Origin: Trachythela sp. YZ-2020
Taxonomy: Eukaryota; Cnidaria; Anthozoa; Malacalcyonacea; Clavulariidae
Reading direction: 5' to 3'
Assembly (NCBI GenBank): GCA_016169945.1
Contig: JADLSH010000388.1
Location: forward strand, 2,080,001-2,144,000
Length of the DNA stretch: 64,000 nt
In this document: one piece after another, positions 25,011 to 36,100 of the stretch
Position numbering within the stretch: the first letter of the stretch is position 1
How the letters are laid out: every line of letters starts with the position of its first letter
Notes under the pieces: generated by a model
The model's input: the letters and a program-made list of their open reading frames with translations, nothing else
Told to the model about the DNA's origin: nothing
Databases searched by the model: none
Made by a program: the position numbers and the translations under genes

Positions 25011-25664
25011 ATAGCCCGGGGCATTTGAACTTTTCGAAACTTTGTGGTCAAATTTCCCACCCCCAGGACAAAAATGCTGTTCAAATTCCCCACATACAAA
25101 GTAAAATTGATGGTCAAATGCCCCACCCCCAGGTCATTCTGACCATAATTCTGTCAGTTCGAGTTTGGAATTGTGTGAAAACATTTGCACTGAATTCTGA
25201 AGCAACTCCAACATTTTAATAAATGAAACACTGTGTTAAAAATCTTATGCTCAAAACTGTCAATCACCTTCTCCAATTCATTTTTCTGGAGCCATTCTGT
25301 CATGTGAGTGGTGTTTTCAGGGACCGCGGAACAGGGTGGGCCTATTTAAGATTCCAAAATATTCCTATTGGGTTTCCCCCAGCCCGCAACCCCCTCAATC
25401 CAAAAATTGCTCCACTGTCCCTGGTTTTGTTGCTTAAAAGCATCTAAAGTGTACTCCATTTTGATTTGTGAAGCTTTGTAAGTCTCAGACCTCGCGCAAT
25501 CTAGTGTGCCAAATCACATCTACTCTGTGGCCAAATGCAGTGAACTCTAGTCAAATGCCCCACACGTCTTGTGAGTCAGCATCAAATGCCCTACCCCAAC
25601 AGCAGTACAAAAGGTAAAATTTCCCACTCCAGGGATAGAGCAAGGTGTCAAATGCCCAGGCTAT
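25011..25664. mobile_element. TIR element rich in CAAATGCCCCAC repeats, about 650 bp
   Basis: ATAGCCCGGGGCATTTGA at the left is mirrored by TCAAATGCCCAGGCTAT at the right. The interior repeats TCAAATGCCCCACCCCCAGG-like units several times. Non-coding. Confidence 0.6.
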
Positions 25665-26767
25665 GTCCGGGGGGGGATGTTAACAGTATAAATTGATTCG
25701 CGCATTACGGTCTGACTAAATTGACCTGCAGAAATTGACTTGGTAAATAATAGAATTTCAATGACTTTGCAGACTAACAGCTTGCTGAGGCTTAGACACT
25801 GACAGTGCACTTTTGTTCAGTGGCAGACACTTTGCAAAATATTGGGGGTGTGGACTTAGCCACTTAGGTTGCCAACATGCAATTATACAACATATGACAT
25901 TCACCCATATGGACATTTACCCACAGGGACACTTACCCGTATAGAAGTTCACCCATATAGACATTCATCTATACAGACATTCTCCAGGAAAGTTATCAGA
26001 GTGACCAAATTGTTCACTATATGTATTGATAGCATCATTTGCTTGCTTCTATAACTCTCGATATATTAAATTTGAAGTTGACCGCCATGTTGGCTATGGC
26101 AGAATACACTGGATAATTATATAGATTCCTTTTAAAATAATAGTCAGTCGAGTATTATTTAATATAAAACTCAGTTATTAAATATTAAGGTATGACTTCA
26201 ATCCAGTTTCACAAATACAGATCATTGGCCCACTGATCTTTAAAGTTTAAATTCACTCATATGATTGACTGGATAGATGAACCATTGAAGTCCTTCACTA
26301 CAGTACTTCATCTTATATTTTTATTAGATCAAATGGTTTATCCATCCAGGTATTTAATGCAGATCAGTGACTCACTGAACTGAAAAGTAATACTGGATAG
26401 AAGTCTTTCATTTCAGTACTTCATCTTAAATAGATGGAATGGTTAAACAGTCGAGACATGAGCCAATTAGTTCCTAGAAAATGCTAAACGCTATTCTTAA
26501 TTAACAATTCCCACTTGGTTCATCACTTGAGTACATACAATTCTACTATTACTGTTCTCCAGCTCTGCTATTAAGCCTGGTTTCCATTTAGTCGTAACTG
26601 TCATGAACATATCAAGGTGACCGATGTAATAGTGTCGATATATCTCTACAGTCAGTAAAGTCTGATTTGCATACCAGCACACAAAAGACAAGATAGATGC
26701 CGACTATTTCACATCGTCGAAAATTACTTGTTCACGACAGTTACGAGCAAATGGCAATCAGGCTTAA
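25665..26767. other. Gene-free stretch
   Basis: Contains a degenerate CACCCATATAGACATT repeat at about 25900-25985, and a loose duplication around 26280-26440 (CAGTACTTCATCTTA twice). Nothing coding is supportable. Confidence 0.5.
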
Positions 26768-26938
26768 AGGTTCGTTTACACGCTGCGATTTGTCGGCCCG
26801 ATTTTAGGTTTCTCTGAATGTTAATGACGAATATTTTCAGTTGATGATGTCACCAGATGACGTTTGCCACATATTTTTCAAATATCATTAACGTGCATCT
26901 GAAATCGGCCCGACAAATCGCTGTGTGTGAACGTACCT
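26768..26938. mobile_element. PIF/Harbinger-like MITE, copy 1
   Basis: Ends AGGTTCGTTTACAC and GTGTGAACGTACCT, with GATTTGTCGG...CCGACAAATC just inside, flanked by TAA on both sides. It lies immediately 3' of the death-effector gene and is the same family as 43502-43672, with close internal identity. Confidence 0.8.
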
Positions 26939-26959
26939 TAAGTCATGGTGGTTCATTTT

Positions 26960-28586
26960 TCACCAGTTTGTCACAGGAGGTGGAAGGACAGTTTCCCTTG
27001 CTAACGGAGTGCATTCTTCATTTGATTGTGGTGGCTTATCATCTGCCCTGGCCACAAGCCTCAGATATAGGGTTGTTGATTTCTGTTGGTCTGGTACGAA
27101 ATCATCAGTTATCCAGCCAAAGGTCTGTTCGCTCTCACCTTGCAATGTAGTAGCACCAGGGATCCATTTTGGAGCCTCGTTGTTGTTTTCATTACACTGT
27201 ATTGATAACGGTGGAACAAGTAACCCTCCTCCAATTAGGCCAAGCTTTATATCAACCAACGACTCGTCGTGAATACCTTAAGTAGATCATATTTATTCAT
27301 TCATTTATTTTATATTAAGCTTTCATTGTACAAGGCTTGAAAAATAAATCTACATATACAGAACTATAACTTTCAAGTACAATGGGGCATGTTTACAACA
27401 GGAAGGAGGTATTGAAGGAGGTATTGAAGGAGGAAATTAATAGTACTGTAAACCTATTACGGGTTATCCATAATTATCAACATTTTTAGATAGTGCTCTC
27501 TTCTACCCCCCTCCTCCCAAAGCGTGCCCTTCAAATAAATGTTGAACCTAGGCTGTATCAAGAGAAATCTATCATTGACATTTTAAAAAGCATAAATTGG
27601 TCGCTAACCTCCTCCCCCATAGCGTACAGTTTGTGCGTTTGTGAAGATGTTGATAATTATGGATGACTTAAATATTTCAATAGTGATATATTAATAGTGA
27701 TATAAACCGTATTACCGTATTCGGTAAGGTTGATGTCTCGTTGACCAATTGGCTTGCAACCAAAATGAACGGAAAACGCCGTCACTTCATCGAAAAATAT
27801 CGCAGATATCATCTTGCGGAAACCGACATCAGTTGTCTCGTTCGAACATGTCAGGTGTAAACACACATTACCCTCTCGAAAAAGGCAAATGATGGTCATA
27901 TCGACTCTGTCTGGAGTAAATGTAACTTCAACAAGACCATTGTTTGTTGATGTTCCCTTCCCTTTGTTGATGCCAGATCCTGACCGAGCATGGTCGAGGG
28001 CGACGAATTTAAATTTTTCATTACGTTGGGAAGGTCGCTCAATGGTAATCTTTTGAAACGGATACATCATAGTTCCAGCACAGACAACATGTCCGTCAAT
28101 CTTAATAATGCAAAGGCACCTATGACTGTTGAAATTCTTGATAACCAGTGCATAACTGCTGCCGCTTAGTAATTCAACATACTCTCCTTCATCTTCTTTT
28201 TGGTAATGTTGTCCACCACTTATTTCCAAACAGTAATTATCATGCTCAAGATAGTTTTGAATTAGCGACTTGGCGATGGCTTTCGATGGCGAGATGCAGC
28301 ACGAACTTACAAAGTCGTCGAGCATAGATACTAAATCTTGTTCCTGAATCATTTCTAGCAACTTCCGAAGCCCGTCTAGGTTTTCCGGTCCGACAATTCC
28401 GCGTTTTTCAAGCTCCTTGAAAATATGTAATGGTTCTTTCAGCTTCTCTAAGGTCGCAGCTTGGATATCATAGCGGAGAGCATACTTCAATTTATCAAGA
28501 ATGTCTTGGGTAATCTCGTTATTGAGCGTTATTATGAACTTAGTATATTTAGTCTTTTGGATATCACCACCAGCGACGCTCAACAT
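26960..28586 (-). CDS. Death-effector-domain protein with beta-rich C-terminal domain
   Basis: Two exons: 28586-27716 and 27276-26960. The donor ACG|GTAATA and acceptor ACTTAAG|GT join in frame (TAC G|GT ATT) to give about 395 residues. Without splicing, exon 1 runs on about 20 codons to a stop. Residues about 15-95 fit a death effector domain: alternating helices with DILDKLKYAL, LEKRGIVGPENLDGLRKLL and EQDLVSML (EQDL where DEDs usually have RxDL). DEDs mediate homotypic assembly in caspase-8/FADD-type signalling. The rest (YVELLSGSSYALVIKN, NGLVEVTFTP, and in exon 2 GESEQTF and TTLYLRLVA) looks like a beta-sandwich domain of unknown role. The reading frame is intact. Its partners and whether it is pro- or anti-apoptotic are unknown. 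Confidence 0.75.
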
Positions 28587-29663
28587 TTTCAGGAGCAGCT
28601 AATGTTTGCAAGCAAATGCTAGTCCGACCATCCTGGTACGTCTGGTATAATCCTAACTATCGTCGCAGATTAAAATAAAATGTTATTGTTTTTGCTAAAT
28701 ATCCAAAGCTATTCAAAGGGAAATTCCCTGGGGAAAGTCCCTTTTTTAAGCACGAGCTGATGCAATTTCAGTAGCTTGTATTTGGCCGTATAAAGTGCGG
28801 TAAAAAGATGTAACAATCTTTATTTCTCATAACCTGACGATCGACATTTTCAGGAAAGGAAGGATAGTTACTGTAATGTTGTCTAGCAAATGTTGGGCCA
28901 GATATGATATGTCATTCGCTGGATCACATCGATGATCCTCTCCTTCGCAGAGGCTTGGATAAAAAAAAATTATAAAAGGATACGCTAATATTGGACCTGA
29001 ATCATAAAAAAATTAAATAAATAGCCTCTGCGGAGGAGAGAGTCGATGATCGATCAGGAAGAGTCAGAAACTAGTCTCCCGCGAAGACCTAGCGGGTGTT
29101 CCAGGCATCAGGGAAATTCCCTCCAGGGGAAAGCCCTTGTTGACAGCGATTTTAGTAACGTCCGTATTAAGTACGATAACCTGACAATGACAATTCTCAT
29201 AACCTGACATTAGTGACAATGTAAACTATAAATTGCGGTGAAAATAGCTTCAAATTATTTTATAAACCACTTTTTGAGGATATATTTTTATTTCGCTTTC
29301 TCAATTTAACATCAAGAAAGTTTATGCTCAAATGCACAGACTCAATAGATTTGAAGTTCTTATTAACATATATCATATAAAAGTTACGAATTCATTATGT
29401 TCATTATGTTTAATACGTTCTCTGCATACGGAAGTTGCGGGTAGGAAATAATTGAAAAGAATTGGACGTGGACAAAGAATTGAAAAGCGTAGAAGTCTGG
29501 AATTGGTTAGGTGATTGCTTGAAAAACTAGTTGTTCGTCTATTAAAAAAGTTTTTTAAAGGAACAGTTGGAACACCATTATGTTCCCCAGACAGGTATAA
29601 AGCTTTATTAGACATAAGCATAACTATTTAACACAACATCTACCTTGAATGATCAATTTGTGT
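28587..29663. other. Upstream region of the death-effector gene
   Basis: No gene supported. It contains a loose inverted pair near 28932 and 29020 (GATCCTCTCCTTCGCAGAGGC against GCCTCTGCGGAGGAGAGAG), and two copies of GGGAAATTCCCT followed by GGGAAAG near 28720 and 29110. Confidence 0.45.
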
Positions 29664-30043
29664 CAGGGCCTTTTTTAACTAATCTACTGGAGGGACCAAA
29701 GCCCCCCCAGCCCCCATGTTGCCCCCCCCAGTAAGCTATTTTGGGCCCCCCAGTGAAGGTCCCTTTTGTCCAAAATATAAGGAAAAAAGGGGAAAAAATG
29801 AGTTTAGAGGAAAGTTATGGTATTCTCACAACAAAACCTGGCTCCGTTTAGATGGGAAATTGTCTCTGAAAATGCAGGAAATCAAGCCACGGAGACTCAT
29901 GAATAAGACTCATGAATACAAAAATGTTCTGGGGAGGACCCCCAGACCCCCTTCAGCTTCACACACCTGTAATACACCACCTACTTGTTACGTCTCCTTT
30001 CGATGATGGCCCCCCCACTAACGATTTCTTAAAAAAGGCCCTG
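29664..30043. mobile_element. hAT-like MITE, about 380 bp
   Basis: Ends CAGGGCCTTTTTTAA and TTAAAAAAGGCCCTG are inverted repeats. The flanks ATTTGTGT and ATTTTTGT form a 7-of-8 match, consistent with an 8-bp hAT target duplication. The interior has several CCCCCCAG runs. It sits just past the end of the STRA6-like gene. Confidence 0.75.
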
Positions 30044-30109
30044 ATTTTTGTATACTCTACTTGCTAAGTGTTATCTGAACTATACAGTCCAAAGCCAGTT
30101 GCATATCAT

Positions 30110-33100
30110 TTACTTATCTCGTATTAACCCAGCATTATCAGGGCCATATTGACCAACTTCAATTTTGACATCACCATGTTTCACATACACAACCTGCACA
30201 GGCGCGACTGTCTTCACACGTTTACGTTCTGATGCTAGTTGTGGGTTGCGAGCCAAGGTTAGGGCAAGGAACCACTTGGCACGGGCCTGAGCTGAACGTG
30301 TCCATTTCGGTCCGTTTTTGTTTTCTAAGATACAATAAACAAATGTATATTAATTATATGACATGCGAAAAAAATCTCACAAGTTTTCACCAAAATGTAT
30401 TTATATCAACTAGAAGACACTCGATAACTCCCAAAAAGAAATCCCTTTGAGAGACAGATTTGGAGCAAGTCTAGGGGACTGCATACCGCTGTCGGACTCA
30501 ATTTCCATATTTTAACAACCTGAATTTTAATAAACTTAATCTTAATCCTAACTCCAATCCTAATCCTTACCCTGACTTTAATCCTAACTCAAACACTAAT
30601 CTTAACCCTAATCTTTGCGACGTAATTTCAGGATAGCAATATGTAAAGTCACCCGAAAGTCAAGTATTTATGCATAAATTATAAACGATGTACTAATTTA
30701 TACGCATTCAGTTCTTTTCAGTCCGGAAAATGAAGACATATTTAATTTCTCATCCAATTTTCATCCAAATTGAACTAAAATTTGATAGATTTGTCCTTCT
30801 CCACAAATGTTTTGGTATTAAAATGTTTAATAGTTGTTGAGTTATCCTGCTATAAACACACACAGAAACTGAGGTGAATTTGAAAAATATACCTCCTGGC
30901 CTGCAAGGATATAAAATAAGTTTAAACAATCATGTTATTTCATGAGCTTGTAATATGGTTGTAACTCACAACCAATTAACTCCGTCTAAAAAGACTGGAA
31001 CGATAACTTAGCCTTAGGCATAATTTTTGAGCTCAAAGATGTGATATTGTTCATGATGGCCGGGTGGCCATCATGTATGTAGAGCAATGATGTACAGCGA
31101 CGATATCACTATACCATTTGAAAATCATCGATTTATTCACGTTTTAGAGCGGTTAAAGCAAAGACTAAAAGCTCAAAATAAACAACAATACCTGGACTTT
31201 AGAGCAAAACAAGTCTACAGATCGTCGAAATGTTTTAAAATTGATTTTCTTGCCGATTTTCGTTCAGTGTATATAGAGATCACTGCTGACAATCTGCTAG
31301 CATTCCAGTGTTTTCCAGTGTATATAGAGCTCATGCACTGCTGACAATCTGCTAAGCATCTTATGAGGCGAAAAGCTGAATTATTTCAAGACGTTCAAGA
31401 TATATATAGTTCCCTCAAGCATAATTGAAAACACTCACAATTTGAACCATATTTTGTTATAAGTCAAAGTAAAGCAAAACAAAAAGCCCGCGAAATTCTT
31501 AACTGAGCCCACAATGCCATGCAACGAGTGCTCAGCGACATGACCTTTTTCTGTGGGATAGTTCTTCATGTAGCCCTACACGAACAATATATAGGGTTAG
31601 GGTTGGGTTTGGAAGTTAATAAACATGCATTTAGCCCTAAATAAAGAATATACCTTTCTGTGCAATTTCCGGTAGGTCTGCTACACAAAAATTCGCAGTA
31701 CTAGCAATGAATGCGCTACTGAGGTCTTTCCAAGCTTCAGTAAAGGACGTAATACAACTTACGTGTCTCATGATCATCGATCAGTGTTTGACAGAAAACT
31801 CGAAGAATTGGGTTTCTATAAGCTGCTTGTACGTGAAGATAACAGATGTACGCATTGAAACCTTGAAAAAATAATAAAAAGACGTTATAAAAACAGTACA
31901 TGTATAGTTTTACAGTTGGTGACATTGTTTCCTAGTCATGTTTTCCGTAGGTGGGCAAACTAGGAAATAATGTTTCCGAAAAGACACACCCATAGTAAAA
32001 GTCTGGTTTGTCATTTATTCGAGGTTGTCGTAGCAAAATCATGGTCATCGATGTACAATAGTCTGGATCTATCTTGTCTTTTGCGTGCTTTTACTGATTA
32101 CAAAGATATATCAACACTGACTGTACCCTATCTGAAATAGTCTGGATCTATCTTGTCGTTTGTGTGCTGTATGTAAATCAGTCTTTACTGATTACAGAGA
32201 TATATCAACACTGACTGTACCCTATCTGAAATAGTCTGGATCTATCTTGTCGTTTGTGTGCTGTATGTAAATCAGTCTTTACTGATTACAGAGATATATC
32301 AACACTGACTGTACCCTATGTAAAATAGTCTGTATCTATATTGACGTTTGTGTGCTGTATGTAAATCAATCTTTACTGATTACAGAGATATATCAACACT
32401 GACTGTACCCTATGTAAAATAGTATGGATATATCTTAACAATAATTTTTTTCTCGGCATCTCGTTCGATAGGACTAATAGTAGAAGGTGTTTGTAGATGG
32501 AATATTCGAACAATCGTTCTGGATCTATCTTGTCGTTTGTGTGCTGTATGCAAATTAGTCTCATCTTCTGGCAGAGATACATCGACATTGTATTACATCG
32601 GCCGCTTTAACATGTTCGTTACCTCACTGAGAGCCGAGTGGAAACTAGGCTTAATGAGCATTGCATACCAGTGATAACACTTACGGCGCGCTGTTCAAAC
32701 GAGGACGAGAGTTGATGCAAGCGAGAGCTGCATGAGAGTTTCATCAACTCTCATGCCCCGGTCAAACGAGAACAAGAGTCGCATGAGAGTTGACTGGATA
32801 TTACCACGCCTACCGGTCAAACGAGAAAAGACTCTCATCAAAATTTTAACCGTATCAGAGTTGATTAGAGCGCATGAGAGTCGACGAGAGTTGGCGGTCA
32901 AACGCGAGAGAGAGTTGCAACTCTCATTGACTCTCATTCTTGTTTGACCGGAGCTTTCGGATAATAATATTGGCATTCAAACACGAATAAGTGATCGCAA
33001 TGTTCCACTATCTTTCCATTGTTTTGAAAATTCCACTGTTCTCCATGCCATCCAGTCACTCATTCTTTTGACTTATATTATATATTATCATAGGCCAATT

Positions 33101-36100
33101 GTGTCACCTGAATCAATCCGTTGAAAACCATCAGGCATGATACTGTGATCAATTCTTGGCAACATCAGAGCTCCCACAGCCATTGTCTTCAAGATACGAA
33201 GTATGGCAGAAAAGACACCCATGGGAAGTCCCACAAAAAACCAAAAATATGAGACCACCAAATAGAGATTCCTGAATTGAAGGGAAATTGAAATTTTCTT
33301 TTTTATTCATAAATTTCATTATAGGTGGAAACACTTATACTCATGATCCGATGAAAAGTTTAGGGTCGGGAGCTATGGCCGGGTTTCGGCGGCCACAAGC
33401 TACGTAGGGTGGGGAAACCGGAAACCACATATTGATATTGTTCTAGGTGTTCGTGATATTTCGGCAGTTTTAACCTCACAAATTTATGCCAATCTGAGGA
33501 ATTGTTGAATTTATCTTGTCTTTTCTTGAAAGAAAACATCCTAAATACTCCTTGAAAAATGCTATTTTACTCCTTAAAAACTCCTTAATTACTCCTTGAA
33601 TTCAACTATTCAATACCAGCACGAACTCTGATGATATACGTGTTATCTTGCTGTATGGCAACACTATTTAATGTTAAACTATAATGAGTAATAACAGGAA
33701 AACCTTAGAAAGGAACAAATTTATTAGTTACTTGATGTAACAATCTGCAAGTTGTATCATTTTAACGTTACTTTTCTCGTTTCTCGTGTATACTATGGAT
33801 TTTACATTTATTTAGAGAAAATATTAATTTATTAATTGAGGACAAAAAATTCAAGGAGTATTTAAGGAGTTTTCAGAAAACTGCAAGATTCAAGGGCATT
33901 TCAAGCGCCCTTGAAAGTCAGAATTCTATTCAAGGAGTATTTAAGAACTTCAAGGAGTAGCACGAACCCTGTTATCATGCTAAATGGGCCCCTGACTAGC
34001 TATATCTGCTGATCTAAAAACTATAACTGGATAGAACATCCTATTGAATTTAATGAGAGAATTTCGAAGCAAGATATTTTTAATGAGATCTGACATATAA
34101 ATCTGTCAAATTCTTAAATATTCAAATCGTTAGTTGTTTAAATCAGTTATACTATGAAGCAAATATCTTTTCCTATTTAACTTGAGAAGTATAGGTTCCA
34201 ACATCTCTTCTAATGAGTTTTAGAACGTTTTAAACACCGCATGAGGAGGCTTATGGCGGCCATATTGGTGTGACTTTACCAATAAATTCACCGGCAAATT
34301 TAGGAAGAAAGAGAGGCCACTGATGATAAATTCCTATTTAGACAATATTTGTACTTTCCCACTAATAACTAGAAACTTGTAGAAGCTCTTTAAACATGTC
34401 CCCAACACCACAGTAGATTTGTGGTGACCACGCCAATAGCCAAGCCTTGGGACTATATTTGGACTATCCAGTCCTTGCTTTCAGATCAGTGGCTATATCT
34501 AGTGAGAATGGTGAAATAGACGCATACCTGTTATTTATAGATATGACATCTCTAGAGTAGTTATTATCACGGAATATTGTCACTGAAGCTATAAGTAAGA
34601 ACAGTCTAAGAAGAACAGCCACGCCGAAGAGAACGCTAAATAAAATGTTGAACAAAATTAAGATAAGAACCAATTTGACTCCAATTCACAATTTTGGATA
34701 ACTCAGAGTATTTATGGTACATATTCGCGCGACGACATAAGTCATATGTAGTGAATTGACATTAAGTATGAACATAATTAATTCCACCTACCCTCCTCCT
34801 TTAATAAAGCGCAGAACCAGATTTTGAACAATGGGAAATGACAAGGAATACGGCAGAAAACAGATAACAGATAAGAGAATCCAAACGAAAAGGTAGCCTA
34901 AAGATATAGAAAGCTCGCTAAACTTAAAATAAGAAGGGGGGGGGCTCACAATTTCAAAATGGCCATACGTTTAACCCATTAGCTGGCAATGCGCCCATAT
35001 GTGCGCTACTTTAGTATTTTGGGTTAACCAAGAACACTTACCCCACAAAAAATATCCAATCTGAAAACTATGGTATCGTAGTCCTTTTCCCTAACAAAAA
35101 CAAACGAACCAAAGTGTGTTGTTTATCGCACCGTATTCAAATTTGAACTATTTCGAATAAACTAATACTATACGTGCGAACAAATTTATGAATGGCAGGG
35201 ATCGGACAAATAAAAATGGAATTTGCATCCCGTTCCGAATTCGTCAGGTGCCATGCGAACGTAGTCTGTGATACACAAATTTTTACATAATAACTCATTT
35301 AAAGTTTCGTTCAACTTACAATCATAAATTGTGACACGCTAATATTGCCTGGAATAAATGATTTATCTCCTTTGAACATCCGTAGCATGTTATTCCTAGA
35401 GAAATAGGAATTGTTGTTGTTGTTGATGTGTTGTTGTGCATGTTGTTGTTGCCGTGTGTTGCGTGCTAACGCAAGGATAAAACGTGTCAAGAACTTGTTA
35501 ACGGACCGAGGTTTAAACATATACTTATGATTTTCCATGAAACGAATGAGAGAGAGCACACAGACTATGGCAGCAAGAATTGCAGCAACTATCGATGAAC
35601 CTAAAGTAGAAACATACTAAGTAAAATATATAATTAACCATCTATAACCAACACCTTTTGGGTCGACTTCTATATTAAATATGTATACGAGAAGTTAAAA
35701 CAAAAAATAAAAGAATGAATTTTGGCCAAAATATATATATATATATATAGAGTGCTCAATAACAGAATATGAAAGAGCAAAATATAGTAGCTTAATCTTA
35801 AAATATATTCACCGCTACACAGTGTTTCACGCCTCTTTCAAAGCGATCTTCAGGCGATTCTACTCAAATGATAGTTTGTATCAAACTATCATTTGAGTAG
35901 AATCGCCTGAAGATCGCTTTGAAAGAGGCGTGAAACACTGTGTAGCGGTGAATATATTTTAAGATTAAGCTACTATATATATATATATATTTAGTAGAAT
36001 CATACTAGTATACTATTGCAAATCCTGTAATTTGATTGGCTACGATACTCGCTATCTAATTGTCGATAGATCTCGGCGCGATTTTTAACGAATTTATTTC

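Larger units (their letters stand above)
30080..32550. repeat. Segmental duplication A/C, left copy
   Basis: About 2.5 kb closely matching 61470-64000 in the same orientation. It covers STRA6-like exons 18 and 19, the intron between them and the tandem repeat upstream. The match runs off the window at the right copy. Confidence 0.9.

Noticed and set aside
30530..30615. Interstitial telomere
   Set aside because: CCTAA-like units are too irregular; listed only as a degenerate repeat.
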